Shown here: one piece after another, positions 52,396 through 61,923 of the stretch
Numbering within the stretch: position 1 is the stretch's first letter
How the letters are laid out: the number at the start of each line of letters is the position of its first letter
NCBI RefSeq assembly: GCF_944381005.1
Contig: NZ_CALWJM010000007.1
Location: 24,373 to 88,372, forward strand
Source: an uncultured Butyricicoccus sp.
GTDB lineage: Bacteria > Bacillota > Clostridia > Oscillospirales > Butyricicoccaceae
Reading direction: 5' to 3'
Length of the DNA: 64,000 nucleotides
The notes under the pieces: model-generated
Databases searched by the model: none
Told to the model about the DNA's origin: nothing
What the model saw: only the letters and a program-made list of their open reading frames with translations
Translations under genes and position numbers: made by a program

Positions 52396-52412
52396 CGGAG
52401 GAACCCAAAAGA

Positions 52413-52967
52413 ATGGCACATTATGATTTACATACCGACGAGTTAAAAACATTTGCCCCAAAATTGCGCGCCGGAGATACCGTGACCTTAACCGGAACGC
52501 TGTATACGGCACGCGATGCGGCACACAAGCGCATTGTTGCCGCAATGGATGCAGGGGAACCGTTACCATTTCCGTTGGAAGGGGCGGCGATTTACTACGC
52601 TGGCCCGACACCGGAAAAACCCGGTCAGGTCATCGGTTCGGTTGGCCCAACCACGTCGGGACGCATGGACCCTTATTCGCCTCGGCTGCTGGATGCCGGA
52701 CTGACCTGTATGATTGGCAAGGGCGTGCGCTCGCAGGCGGTTGTTGACGCGATGGAGCGCAACGGCGGTGTGTATCTGGTGGCGATTGGCGGCGCAGGTG
52801 CGGTCAAAGCCGAGAGCATTACCGGGTTAGAGGTCATTGCATATGAGGACTTGGGATGTGAGTCGGTTAAGCGCCTGACCGTGCAAAAGTTTACCGCGAT
52901 TGTGGCAATGGACTGCGTGGGCGGAAACTTATACCGCGATGGCGCGGCACAATACCGCAGAGCATAA
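52413..52967 (+). CDS. Class I fumarate hydratase, beta (C-terminal) subunit
   Basis: The 184-residue protein matches the C-terminal domain of iron-sulfur fumarase/tartrate dehydratase: LRAGDTVTLTGTLYTARDAAHKRI, IYYAGPTPEKPGQVIGSVGPTTSGRMDPY and MIGKGVRSQAV. The [4Fe-4S]-binding alpha subunit is not adjacent: upstream is a DivIVA-like gene, downstream a terminator. The enzyme would interconvert fumarate and malate once paired with an alpha subunit elsewhere. A tartrate or mesaconate hydratase beta subunit is the alternative. CGGAGGAA precedes ATG 52413. Confidence 0.88.
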   Translation: MAHYDLHTDELKTFAPKLRAGDTVTLTGTLYTARDAAHKRIVAAMDAGEPLPFPLEGAAIYYAGPTPEKPGQVIGSVGPTTSGRMDPYSPRLLDAGLTCMIGKGVRSQAVVDAMERNGGVYLVAIGGAGAVKAESITGLEVIAYEDLGCESVKRLTVQKFTAIVAMDCVGGNLYRDGAAQYRRA

Positions 52968-52986
52968 AGATAAAAAGAGTAGATAG

Positions 52987-53034
52987 AGAGCATCACACAC
53001 AATATTGTCAAATTGTGCGGTGATGCTCTTTTTT
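52987..53034 (+). terminator. Terminator after the fumarase beta gene
   Basis: AGAGCATCACacACAAT and ATTGTgcGGTGATGCTCT form a 15-bp stem with one internal mismatch region, followed by TTTTTT. Confidence 0.88.
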
Positions 53035-53105
53035 GTCTGTCCATTGCATATGTAAAAGGTTGTGGCGCATAAAGTGAAAGCGGACAGTATGGAGGAGGGG
53101 CGGAC

Positions 53106-53993
53106 ATGGCAGACAGTGGCATCAAAAAGGTGGTATATCAGGCGTTTTTGACCATCGCCGTATTGGGTGTGCTGTGCGCTTGGCACATCAACCGGACACA
53201 GATGACAGCGCAAGCGGCGGCAGAACAGCCGGGGATTACATTGCCCGTGATTATGTATCACAGTATTCTCAAAGATGAGGCGAGAGCCGGGCCATATGTG
53301 CTCAGCCCGTCCGCACTTGCAGCCGACTTGGATTATTTGCAGCAGCATGGATATGAAACGGTCACGACATTTGACCTGATAGAATATGTAGACGGCACCG
53401 GAGAGTTGCCGCAAAAGCCTGTACTCATCACCTTCGATGACGGCTTTTACAACAACTATTTATACGCCTATCCGTTGTTGAAAGAACGCGGAATGCAAGC
53501 AGTCGTGTCGGTGATAGGAGAGCAGACCGCACTGTTTACCGAAAATGGTCAAGAAAATGCGTATTGGTCGTATTTGTCGGCGGGGCGTTTGACCGAAATG
53601 CAGGAGAGCGGCGTATTTGAAATCGGCAACCATTCCTATGCACTGCATACCGACACACCACGCAAGGGCTGTTTGAAAAAGCGCGGAGAGGATGCGGCAC
53701 AGTATCGGGACATGTTGACCCAAGATACCCATGCCGCACAAACATTGCTGGCAGAAGCGGGCATTACCCCGCCGGTCTGCTATGCCTATCCTTACGGTGC
53801 ATACAGTGCGGAAACCGAGGAGATTCTAAAAGAAATGGGATTTCGCTGTACCTTGAGTTGCGAAGAACGGCAAAATAAGATTGTGCGCGGCAATCCCAAT
53901 TGTTTGTATTTGTTAGGGCGCTACAATCGGCCTTCTGGTGTTTCGACCACGACATTTTTCGAGCGGGTATTTTCAAAGGAGGGGACAACATGA
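53106..53993 (+). CDS. Polysaccharide deacetylase family protein (NodB domain)
   Basis: The 295-residue protein has one N-terminal membrane helix (about 8-27) and an extracellular NodB deacetylase domain. PVIMYHSI is the first motif region, LITFDDGFYNNY supplies the catalytic and metal Asp pair, and FEIGNHSYALH supplies the metal His pair. CYAYPYGAYS follows, with FRCTLSCEE near the end. It probably deacetylates peptidoglycan or wall polysaccharide. It overlaps the YlmC/YmxH gene by 4 nt, which may hint at a sporulation-linked role. GGAGG precedes the ATG. Confidence 0.88.
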   Translation: MADSGIKKVVYQAFLTIAVLGVLCAWHINRTQMTAQAAAEQPGITLPVIMYHSILKDEARAGPYVLSPSALAADLDYLQQHGYETVTTFDLIEYVDGTGELPQKPVLITFDDGFYNNYLYAYPLLKERGMQAVVSVIGEQTALFTENGQENAYWSYLSAGRLTEMQESGVFEIGNHSYALHTDTPRKGCLKKRGEDAAQYRDMLTQDTHAAQTLLAEAGITPPVCYAYPYGAYSAETEEILKEMGFRCTLSCEERQNKIVRGNPNCLYLLGRYNRPSGVSTTTFFERVFSKEGTT

Positions 53994-54289
53994 CAGATGA
54001 CCGGTGCGGACAAATTGGAACACTGGGGGAATTGCGGTGCCGGGAGGTGATTAACCTATGTGACGGTGCGCGGATGGGATTTGTCAACGACATTCAATTT
54101 GATTTTGTGACCGGTCAGGTCACGGCGCTGATTGTGCCAGAAACTGGCGGGGTGCTGGGGCTTTTGGGACGCAGTGAAGATGCTGTGATTCCGTGGGATG
54201 CAGTGGAAAAGATTGGGGAGGATATCATTTTTGTAAGATATGCGGCATCCTGCCCAAGCCCACGCCCAAAGAAGCGCTTTTCTTCGTAA
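53990..54289 (+). CDS. YlmC/YmxH family sporulation protein (PRC-barrel)
   Basis: The 99-residue protein has the PRC-barrel pattern of YlmC/YmxH: LGELRCREVINLCDGARMGFVNDIQFD, ALIVPETGGVLGLLGRSEDAVIPWDAVEKIGEDIIFV. Members are conserved in endospore formers; their molecular role is unclear. The ATG at 53990 overlaps the deacetylase stop by 4 nt with AAGGAGGGG upstream. Its presence supports a spore-forming lineage, though some non-sporulating relatives keep it. Confidence 0.85.
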   Translation: MTDDRCGQIGTLGELRCREVINLCDGARMGFVNDIQFDFVTGQVTALIVPETGGVLGLLGRSEDAVIPWDAVEKIGEDIIFVRYAASCPSPRPKKRFSS

Positions 54290-54315
54290 AAATCAGGAAA
54301 AATACAAAAATACCT

Positions 54316-54344
54316 TTGACAACAATTGTTCTGTATGATAGTAT
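54316..54344 (+). promoter_or_regulatory. Promoter of rpsB
   Basis: TTGACA (54316-54321) and TAGTAT (54339-54344) are spaced by 17 bp, 118 nt before rpsB. Confidence 0.65.
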
Positions 54345-54363
54345 AGAGCAGTACGAATACACA

Positions 54364-54433
54364 CATCCCGCGATGCACGCGGCGGGTGGCCGTTTGAGAC
54401 AAACGGTTGCCGCCTGTCAGATGAAACGGGATG
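54364..54433 (+). promoter_or_regulatory. Structured rpsB leader RNA
   Basis: Three nested helices can be drawn: CATCCCG (54364) with CGGGATG (54427), GGCGG (54381) with CCGCC (54410), and CCGTTTG (54390) with CAAACGG (54400) capped by AGA. A small CGCG/CGCG hairpin may branch at 54369. It ends 28 nt before the start codon. An autoregulatory S2-binding site is inferred from this position and fold. Confidence 0.6.
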
Positions 54434-54461
54434 GAGGTAAAAACCAAGGAGGAAAATTATC

Positions 54462-55190
54462 ATGGCAGTAATTTCTATGAAGCAGCTGCTGGAGGCCGGC
54501 GTACACTTCGGCCATCAGACCCGCCGCTGGAACCCGAAGATGGCAACCTACATCTTCACCGAGCGCAATGGCATCTATATCATTGACCTGCAGAAGACCG
54601 TAAAGAAGCTGGAGGAGGCTTACTTCTTCGTGCGTGATACGGCTGCTGCTGGCGATTCCATCCTGTTTGTTGGCACCAAGAAGCAGGCACAGGACGCTAT
54701 CAAGGAAGAGGCAGAGCGCTGCGGCCAGTTCTTCGTCAATGCACGTTGGCTGGGCGGTATGCTGACCAACTTCAAGACCATGCGTACCCGTATCAACCGT
54801 CTCAACCAGCTCAAGAAGATGCAGGAAGACGGCACATTTGACCTGCTGCCCAAGAAGGAAGTTATCAAGCTTCAGCTGGAGATTGCAAAGCTGGAGAAGT
54901 ATCTGGGCGGCGTAAAGGAAATGAAGAAGCTGCCGGGTGCAATGTTTGTTGTTGACCCCCGCAAGGAAAAGAACGCTATCGCAGAGGCTAAGAAGCTGGG
55001 TATCCCGGTTGTTGCAATCGTGGACACCAACTGCGACCCGGACGAAGTTGACTACGTTATCCCGGGCAACGACGACGCAATCCGTGCTATCAAGCTGATT
55101 TCCCAGACCATGGCAAACGCTGTTCTGGAAGGCAAGCAGGGCGAGCAGCTCGAAGTTGCAGCCGAGGAGAAGGAAGCGGCTGCGGAGTAA
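54462..55190 (+). CDS. rpsB: 30S ribosomal protein S2
   Basis: S2 binds the head-body junction of the small subunit. The 242-residue protein has [47 protein letters not shown], and a C-terminal [34 protein letters not shown] precedes the ATG. It shares an operon order with tsf, 128 nt downstream, separated by a strong hairpin. Codon usage is strongly biased as in highly expressed genes. Confidence 0.97.
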   Translation: MAVISMKQLLEAGVHFGHQTRRWNPKMATYIFTERNGIYIIDLQKTVKKLEEAYFFVRDTAAAGDSILFVGTKKQAQDAIKEEAERCGQFFVNARWLGGMLTNFKTMRTRINRLNQLKKMQEDGTFDLLPKKEVIKLQLEIAKLEKYLGGVKEMKKLPGAMFVVDPRKEKNAIAEAKKLGIPVVAIVDTNCDPDEVDYVIPGNDDAIRAIKLISQTMANAVLEGKQGEQLEVAAEEKEAAAE

Positions 55191-55230
55191 TTTCAATCCG
55201 TTCACCGTTTTATTCGGTTTGAATCGTTTC

Positions 55231-55281
55231 ACGCAGGGCGCGACGCACCGGCGCGCCGGTATGTCGCACCCTGCGTTTTTT
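55231..55281 (+). terminator. Terminator/attenuator between rpsB and tsf
   Basis: ACGCAGGG and CCCTGCGT enclose inner GCGAC/GTCGC and ACCGGC/GCCGGT helices, followed by TTTTTT. It lies within the rpsB-tsf gap and would lower tsf relative to rpsB. Confidence 0.82.
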
Positions 55282-55318
55282 ATGTACAGAAATTTCAATC
55301 ATTTTGGAGGAATAGAAA

Positions 55319-56251
55319 ATGGCTTTTACTGCTGCTGACGTAAAGAAGCTGCGCGAAATGACCAGCGTAGGCATGATGGAATGCAAGAAGGCACTGACCG
55401 AGGCAGACGGCGATTTCGACAAGGCAATCGAGCTGCTGCGCGAAAAGGGCCTGGCAAAGGCTGCAAAGAAGGCTGACCGTGTTGCAGCTGAGGGTATCGT
55501 TTGTGCAAAGGTTTGCGATGAGTGCGGCGTAGCTGCAATCGTTGAAGTCAATGCAGAGACCGACTTCGTTGCAAAGAATGCTGACTTCCAGGCGTTTGTA
55601 AGCGACGTTGCAACCGTTATCATCAAGGAAAATCCGGCTGACGTGGAAGCACTCAAGGCTTGCAAGATGGGCGACCTGACTGTTGAAACCGCACTTCAGG
55701 AGAAGGTTCTGACCATCGGTGAGAACATCCAGATTCGCCGCTTTACCCGCTTTGACGACAGCACCGTAAACGTTGCATACAACCACATGGGCGGCGTTAT
55801 CGGCACACTGGTTGCACTTCAGGTTTCGGACAACCTCAAGGACAATGCAACTGTTAAGGAGCTGGGCAAGGATATCGGTATGCAGGCTGCTGCAATGAAT
55901 CCGTCGTTTATGGACAAGTCTGAGGTAGACGAATCCACCCTGGCAAAGGAAAAGGAAATCCTGCTGGCACAGGCACTGGAGGAGAACAAGACCGCTGCAA
56001 AGCCCAAGCCGGAGCAGATTATTCACAAAATGGTAGAAGGCCGTATCGGCAAGTACTACGAGGAAAACTGCCTCTTGCAGCAGGCATTTGTTAAGGAAAA
56101 TAAGGTTTCGGTTGAACAGCACATCGCAGCAGTTGCGAAGGAGCTGGGCGGCGAAATCAAGCTGGTAAAGTGTGTTCGTTTCGAGCGCGGCGAAGGCATC
56201 GAGAAGAAGCAGGACGACTTTGCAGCTGAAGTTGCAGCAATGGCAAAGTAA
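55319..56251 (+). CDS. tsf: Elongation factor Ts
   Basis: EF-Ts exchanges GDP for GTP on EF-Tu. The 310-residue protein starts with a UBA-like domain (VKKLREMTSVGMMECKKALTEADGDFDKAIELLREKG). A core with NAETDFVAKNADFQAFV (Asp-Phe of the EF-Tu contact) and a C-terminal module (KPEQIIHKMVEGRIGKYYEENCLLQQ) follow. GGAGG precedes the ATG at 55319. Read-through from rpsB past the hairpin is expected. Confidence 0.97.
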   Translation: MAFTAADVKKLREMTSVGMMECKKALTEADGDFDKAIELLREKGLAKAAKKADRVAAEGIVCAKVCDECGVAAIVEVNAETDFVAKNADFQAFVSDVATVIIKENPADVEALKACKMGDLTVETALQEKVLTIGENIQIRRFTRFDDSTVNVAYNHMGGVIGTLVALQVSDNLKDNATVKELGKDIGMQAAAMNPSFMDKSEVDESTLAKEKEILLAQALEENKTAAKPKPEQIIHKMVEGRIGKYYEENCLLQQAFVKENKVSVEQHIAAVAKELGGEIKLVKCVRFERGEGIEKKQDDFAAEVAAMAK

Positions 56252-56273
56252 GAAGTTTCTTATATTTTCAGAT

Positions 56274-56306
56274 AAAAAGGACAGGCGAAGTTGCCTGTCC
56301 TTTTTT
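56274..56306 (+). terminator. Terminator after tsf
   Basis: AAAAAGGACAGGC-gaagtt-GCCTGTCCTTTTTT is a 13-bp perfect stem with a T tract. Confidence 0.92.
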
Positions 56307-56386
56307 GCATTTTCATGGCAAGATTCGGTATATGCAGCAGAAAATGTTTGAAAGGTTGAATTTTTGCCAAAATAGTGCATAAACTA

Positions 56387-56437
56387 CATCCGCTTGCGTT
56401 ATGAGGATATCTCACAAAAGCAAGCGGATGTTTTTTT
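56387..56437 (+). terminator. Second plus-strand terminator before the AraC gene end
   Basis: CATCCGCTTGC and GCAAGCGGATG form an 11-bp stem with a 22-nt loop and TTTTTTT. It overlaps the converging AraC gene stop codon. Confidence 0.7.
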
Positions 56438-57293
56438 ATGGGCGTTTTAAGAATTCCTTTGGACTGCGCCCAAATTCACGCTTAAATGCTTTGAGAAAGT
56501 TGGAGTAATCGTTAAAGCCGCATTTGGTGCACGCTTCCATGACCGGTTCCCCTTCGCGGATGAGGTTGCGCGCAACCGTGACACGTTTTTTGATGATGAA
56601 CTGATACAGGGTCAGACCGGTGTAGGTTTTGAACTGATGTGCCAAATGAGACTTGCTGATATAGCAGGCATCAGCCAACCGGTCAAGCGTCAAATCGTCT
56701 GAAAGATGGTCGTTGATATAGGACACGAGTTCATTGATTTTTTCGTTTTCGGTCACATCTTTGCGGATATCCTCCGAAGTGGCAAAATAGGCGCGATTGA
56801 GATAGACCAGAAATTCAACCAGATAGATATAGGACAGCGTGCTGCTGCCAAACTCCTGACTATCCCGACAGCGCAGCATTTTTTCACAGATGCCTTTGAG
56901 GTGAGAAAGCACACTGCTTTCCGGCCGGATGAGTTTGTACTGTTTCAGGCTGGCATCGGTGAAGCAGGCGGTCAAGTCGGCGCCCATATCGTTGGTGCGC
57001 GTCAAAAAGTCGGGTTCAATCCAGATGACAAAGCGTTCGTAGGGCTTGCCGCGTCGGATATCCGGTTTGTGAATATCGCGGTTATCGGTCAGCAGGATAT
57101 CACCCGGACGCAGTTGATAGGTGCGGCCTTCAATCACATAGGACACATCGCCGGACAGGAAAAAGAAAATTTCATAAAAAGCGTGTTCGTGAAAATCAAT
57201 CGCCGGGGGAACCGGGTCGAGATAGTGGTAACATTCAAAATCCGGGCGTTCCATGGTTTGCCGCAAAGTAAAAATATCTTTGTGCGAAATCAA
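56436..57293 (-). CDS. AraC-family regulator, probable glucuronate-operon activator
   Basis: The 285-residue protein has a cupin sensor (about 35-110, IDFHEHAFYEIFFFLSGDVSYVI, GDILLTDNRDIHKP) and a C-terminal double HTH (TLDRLADACYISKSHLAHQF, MEACTKCGFNDYSNFLKAFKREFG). The start is TTG at 57293, 7 nt after GGAGGT; an upstream open frame runs through the promoter -10 and cannot be coding. It is divergent from uxaC, so it likely activates the glucuronate genes. The effector is not visible. A divergently controlled sugar-acid operon is a common AraC arrangement. Confidence 0.87.
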   Translation of the reverse strand: MISHKDIFTLRQTMERPDFECYHYLDPVPPAIDFHEHAFYEIFFFLSGDVSYVIEGRTYQLRPGDILLTDNRDIHKPDIRRGKPYERFVIWIEPDFLTRTNDMGADLTACFTDASLKQYKLIRPESSVLSHLKGICEKMLRCRDSQEFGSSTLSYIYLVEFLVYLNRAYFATSEDIRKDVTENEKINELVSYINDHLSDDLTLDRLADACYISKSHLAHQFKTYTGLTLYQFIIKKRVTVARNLIREGEPVMEACTKCGFNDYSNFLKAFKREFGRSPKEFLKRP

Positions 57294-57326
57294 CAGTTTT
57301 ACCTCCGAATTATTGTATATGTTTAT

Positions 57327-57355
57327 ATTATATAGCAATTTTCACCGGATTTCAA
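57327..57355 (-). promoter_or_regulatory. Promoter of the AraC regulator
   Basis: On the minus strand, TTGAAA (57355-57350) and TATAAT (57332-57327) are 17 bp apart, about 34 nt before the TTG start. The facing uxaC upstream region has TATACT (57391-57396) but no good -35, as expected for activator dependence. Confidence 0.75.
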
Positions 57356-57466
57356 GCAGGATATCCCAAGAAATGCGGTATAAAAAACAGTATACTAATG
57401 ATATAGAAAGCAAACGAAAAACCGAAAAATAATTCCCCAAAAGTTCGGAAAGAGAGGTATTTTCAT

Positions 57467-58873
57467 ATGCGCAGTTTTATCCATGAGGACTTTCTGCTTA
57501 CCAGCGAACCTGCACGCCGGTTATATCACGACTATGCCGAGCATATGCCGATTTTTGATTATCACTGTCATTTGAATCCGGCAGAGATTTACGAGAACAA
57601 GCAGTTCTCCGATATTGGTGAAGCTTGGCTGGCGGGCGACCATTATAAATGGCGTCTGATGCGAGCCAATGCCATTCCCGAAGAATTTGTGACCGGTAAC
57701 GCCAGCTATCGGGAAAAGTTCGACCGCTTTGCACAGATTATGCCCGGTTTGATTGGCAACCCGATTTATCACTGGTCGCATTTGGAACTCAAGCGGTTCT
57801 TTGGCATTGATGAGCTTTTGAGCAGTCAAACGGCGAATGCAGTATGGGAACGCGCCAACGAGAAGCTGCAAGGGCCGCAGGGTGCCGCACGCGCACTGAT
57901 TGCAGAAAGCAATGTGCGTGCCCTGTGTACGACCGATGACCCGGTGGATGACCTGCGCTATCACAAGATGTTGGCAGAGGACAACAGCTTCACCACTCGC
58001 GTGCTACCCACGTTCCGCCCGGAAAAGGCACTCAACATTGTAGATGCGGGATATCCGGCATATATGCAAAAGCTGGGCGCGGCAGCAAATATCTATATTC
58101 GTACCTTGGACGATGTGAAGCAGGCACTTGCTGCACGCTTAGAGTATTTTGCATCCTGTGGGTGCCGCTTGTCCGACCACTCTTTCGGTTCGCCCGACTT
58201 TACCGTATGGGACGAGAGCGCGGCAGAGGAAGCGATGCGCAAGGCGCTTGCAGGCGAAGAACTGCTCGACTATGAAGTTGCGGCTTACCAGTCCTTGATG
58301 ATGGACTACTTGGGAGAATTGTATGCCGATAAGGGCTTTACCATGCAGCTTCATATCGGTGCGCAGCGCAATCTGAACACGCTGCGCTATCGCGCACTGG
58401 GTGCAGATATCGGTTGTGACAGCATTGGAGATGTGGTGTCGGCGGCTTCGCTGGCTGCGCTGCTCGACCGCATGGCGGTACGCGGCAAACTGCCCCGAAC
58501 CATTCTGTACACGCTCAACGCGGCTGATAATGATAAATTGGCGGCGGCTGCTGGCTGCTTCCAAGACGAGAGCACAGCGGGCAAGGTGCAGTTTGGCTCG
58601 GCGTGGTGGTTCAATGACCATTATGATGGCATGACCGCGCAAATCAAGTCGCTGGCAAATATTGGTGTACTCAGCCGTTTTGTCGGTATGCTGACCGATT
58701 CCCGCTCGTTCCTGTCCTATCCGCGGCATGAATATTTCCGCCGCATTTTGTGCGAAGTCGTCGGAGGCTGGATTGATAAGGGCATGGCACCGGCTGATTA
58801 CGACACCATTGGCGGTATGATTGAAGACATTTGCTTCCATAATGTTTGGAAGTATATTGGTATGGAAGAATAA
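57467..58873 (+). CDS. uxaC: Glucuronate isomerase (uronate isomerase)
   Basis: UxaC converts D-glucuronate to D-fructuronate (or galacturonate to tagaturonate). The 468-residue amidohydrolase-like TIM barrel shows FIHEDFLLTSEPARRLYHDYA, IFDYHCHLNP (metal His pair), WSHLELKRFFGIDELL, CTTDDPVDDLRYH, GFTMQLHIGAQRN, and FVGMLTDSRSFLSYPRHEYFRR. Length is typical. It is the first gene of a six-gene sugar-acid operon. GAGAGG precedes the ATG with a TTTTCAT spacer. Confidence 0.95.
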   Translation: MRSFIHEDFLLTSEPARRLYHDYAEHMPIFDYHCHLNPAEIYENKQFSDIGEAWLAGDHYKWRLMRANAIPEEFVTGNASYREKFDRFAQIMPGLIGNPIYHWSHLELKRFFGIDELLSSQTANAVWERANEKLQGPQGAARALIAESNVRALCTTDDPVDDLRYHKMLAEDNSFTTRVLPTFRPEKALNIVDAGYPAYMQKLGAAANIYIRTLDDVKQALAARLEYFASCGCRLSDHSFGSPDFTVWDESAAEEAMRKALAGEELLDYEVAAYQSLMMDYLGELYADKGFTMQLHIGAQRNLNTLRYRALGADIGCDSIGDVVSAASLAALLDRMAVRGKLPRTILYTLNAADNDKLAAAAGCFQDESTAGKVQFGSAWWFNDHYDGMTAQIKSLANIGVLSRFVGMLTDSRSFLSYPRHEYFRRILCEVVGGWIDKGMAPADYDTIGGMIEDICFHNVWKYIGMEE

Positions 58874-58888
58874 AAGGAGGAAACTTAT

Positions 58889-59938
<1,050 letters not shown>

Positions 59939-59985
59939 ACAAGAACGATATGCCGTTTGTGGCAGAGAAAAAGGAGAAATGTACC

Positions 59986-60834
59986 ATGACACAAAATGTA
60001 TTGAATACCGATTTGACCGGTAAAGTCTGTGTGGTAACCGGCGCGGGCGGCGCTATCTGCGGCATGTTTGCAGAAAAACTCGCAGCAGCGGGCGGCAAGG
60101 TCGCTGTGCTCGACCTTAACGAGGAAGCAGCGCAAAAAGTAGCCGACCAGATTAACGCGGAAGGCGGTATTGCAAAGGCATACAAGGCAAATGTGCTTGA
60201 CCGTGACAATCTGGAGCAGGTACACCAGCAGGTACTGAACGATTTTGGCCCCTGCGATGTGCTGATTAACGGTGCAGGCGGTAACAATCCGCGTGCTACC
60301 ACCGACAATGAATTCCACCATGAAGCCAAGGAGATGGAGAACTGCAAGACTTTCTTTGATTTGGACAAGTCGGGCGTTGAGTTCGTGTTCTCGCTCAACT
60401 GGCTGGGCACTTTGCTGCCGACGCAGGTGTTTGCTGTCGATATGATTGACCGCAACGGCAACATTTTGAACATTGCCTCCATGAATGCCTATACCCCGCT
60501 CACCAAGATTCCGGCATATTCGGGCGCAAAAGCCGCTATCGTCAACTTTACCGAATGGCTGGCAACCTATTTTGCAAAGTCGGGTATTCGCGTCAATGCA
60601 ATTGCACCGGGATTCTTTGTTGGCAATCAGAACCGCCGCTTGCTGTTCAATGAGGACGGCACCCCGACCGCGCGTACGGCCAAGATTTTGGCAGGCACTC
60701 CGATGGGACGCTTTGGCGAACTGGAAGAACTGGTGGGCGCGCTGTTGTTCTTGGTCAACAATGATGCAGCCGGTTTTATCACGGGCGTTTGCATTCCGAT
60801 TGACGGTGGTTATGCCGCATACTCTGGCGTATAA
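59986..60834 (+). CDS. SDR-family oxidoreductase, probable D-mannonate oxidoreductase (fructuronate reductase)
   Basis: The 282-residue classical SDR has the cofactor motif VVTGAGGAICGMFAEKL, INGAGGNNPR, and catalytic Ser/Tyr/Lys in NIASMNAYTPLTKIPAYSGAKAAI. The C-terminal GGYAAYSGV ends a full domain. Classical UxuB belongs to a different, long-chain family, so this is the SDR-type replacement (like YjmF/UxuB of some Bacillota). It would reduce fructuronate to mannonate between uxaC and uxuA. The function rests on operon context and SDR similarity. AAGGAG precedes ATG 59986. Confidence 0.82.
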   Translation: MTQNVLNTDLTGKVCVVTGAGGAICGMFAEKLAAAGGKVAVLDLNEEAAQKVADQINAEGGIAKAYKANVLDRDNLEQVHQQVLNDFGPCDVLINGAGGNNPRATTDNEFHHEAKEMENCKTFFDLDKSGVEFVFSLNWLGTLLPTQVFAVDMIDRNGNILNIASMNAYTPLTKIPAYSGAKAAIVNFTEWLATYFAKSGIRVNAIAPGFFVGNQNRRLLFNEDGTPTARTAKILAGTPMGRFGELEELVGALLFLVNNDAAGFITGVCIPIDGGYAAYSGV

Positions 60835-60876
60835 GCCGATTGCGTTTGCAATTAGAGTAAGAGAGGGTAGAAACGT

Positions 60877-61908
60877 ATGAAAAAGAGATTTCGCGCAGCG
60901 GCGTTTGTGCTGGCAGCGGTCATGGCGTTGGGGACGCTGACCGGCTGCGGCAGCGCAACCGCCGAAGGTGACCAGCAGATTATCCGAATAGGTCACAACC
61001 AGTCCACCAACCATCCGACACATATCGCCTTGGTTGCATTTGAGGAGTTCATTGAGGACAAGCTGGGCGACAAATATAACGTTGAAGTCTTTCCCAGTGA
61101 GCTGCTTGGTTCACAGAATGAGATGGTGCAGCTCACACAGACCGGTGCAATCAATTTCTGTGTTGCGTCCAACTCGTTGTTAGAGACATTCAGCGAAAAC
61201 TATACCTTGTTTAACCTGCCATACCTGTTTGCTTCCAGCGAAGCCTATCATGCCTCTATGGATGATGAGAGCATCACTGGGCCGATTTTTGAATCGACCA
61301 AACAGGCGGGTTTTGAAGCTGTGACTTGGCTGGATGCCGGCACGCGCAATTTCTATACCGTAGACAAGCCGATTGAAACACCGGCAGACCTGCGCGGTTT
61401 GAAAATCCGTGTACAGCAGTCGCCTACAAATGTGCAGATGATGCAGCTTTTGGGCGGTTCGGCCACGCCGATGGGCTTTGGTGATGTATACACCGCGCTT
61501 CAGTCCAAAATCATTGACGGTGCGGAGAACAACGAAATGGCGCTGACCGACAACGGCCACGGCGATGTTTGTAAGTATTATTCTTACGATATGCACCAGA
61601 TGATTCCCGATATCCTGATTGGAAATATTGCGTTCTTGGATGGCTTGAGTGAAGAAGAACGTGCCATCTTTGAGGAGGGCTTCACGCTTATCAATCAGGT
61701 GCAGCGAGAAGAATGGGTCAGCGCGGTCGAAAATGCAAAAGACCGTGCAGCCAATGAGCAGGGAGTACAGTTCCTGTACCCTGACACCAAGCCATTCCAA
61801 GAAGCATGTGCGCCCATGCACGAAGCCATGCTCGAACAGTATCCCGACCTTGCGCCCATCTATGACGCAATTCAGGCATACAACGAGCAATATCCGTCCG
61901 AATCTTAA
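60877..61908 (+). CDS. dctP: TRAP transporter substrate-binding lipoprotein
   Basis: DctP is the solute receptor of a TRAP transporter. The 343-residue protein has a lipoprotein signal (LGTLTGCG, Cys at residue 24) and the DctP fold: IIRIGHNQSTNHPTHIAL, LPYLFASSEAYH, AGTRNFYT, LRGLKIRVQQSPTNVQMMQLLGG, YTALQSKIIDGAENNEMAL. The conserved Arg that binds the substrate carboxylate is in LKIRVQQSP. Uronate or a related sugar acid is the likely ligand from context. It begins 42 nt after the SDR gene. Confidence 0.93.
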   Translation: MKKRFRAAAFVLAAVMALGTLTGCGSATAEGDQQIIRIGHNQSTNHPTHIALVAFEEFIEDKLGDKYNVEVFPSELLGSQNEMVQLTQTGAINFCVASNSLLETFSENYTLFNLPYLFASSEAYHASMDDESITGPIFESTKQAGFEAVTWLDAGTRNFYTVDKPIETPADLRGLKIRVQQSPTNVQMMQLLGGSATPMGFGDVYTALQSKIIDGAENNEMALTDNGHGDVCKYYSYDMHQMIPDILIGNIAFLDGLSEEERAIFEEGFTLINQVQREEWVSAVENAKDRAANEQGVQFLYPDTKPFQEACAPMHEAMLEQYPDLAPIYDAIQAYNEQYPSES

Positions 61909-61923
61909 GGAGGTGGCCCAAAC

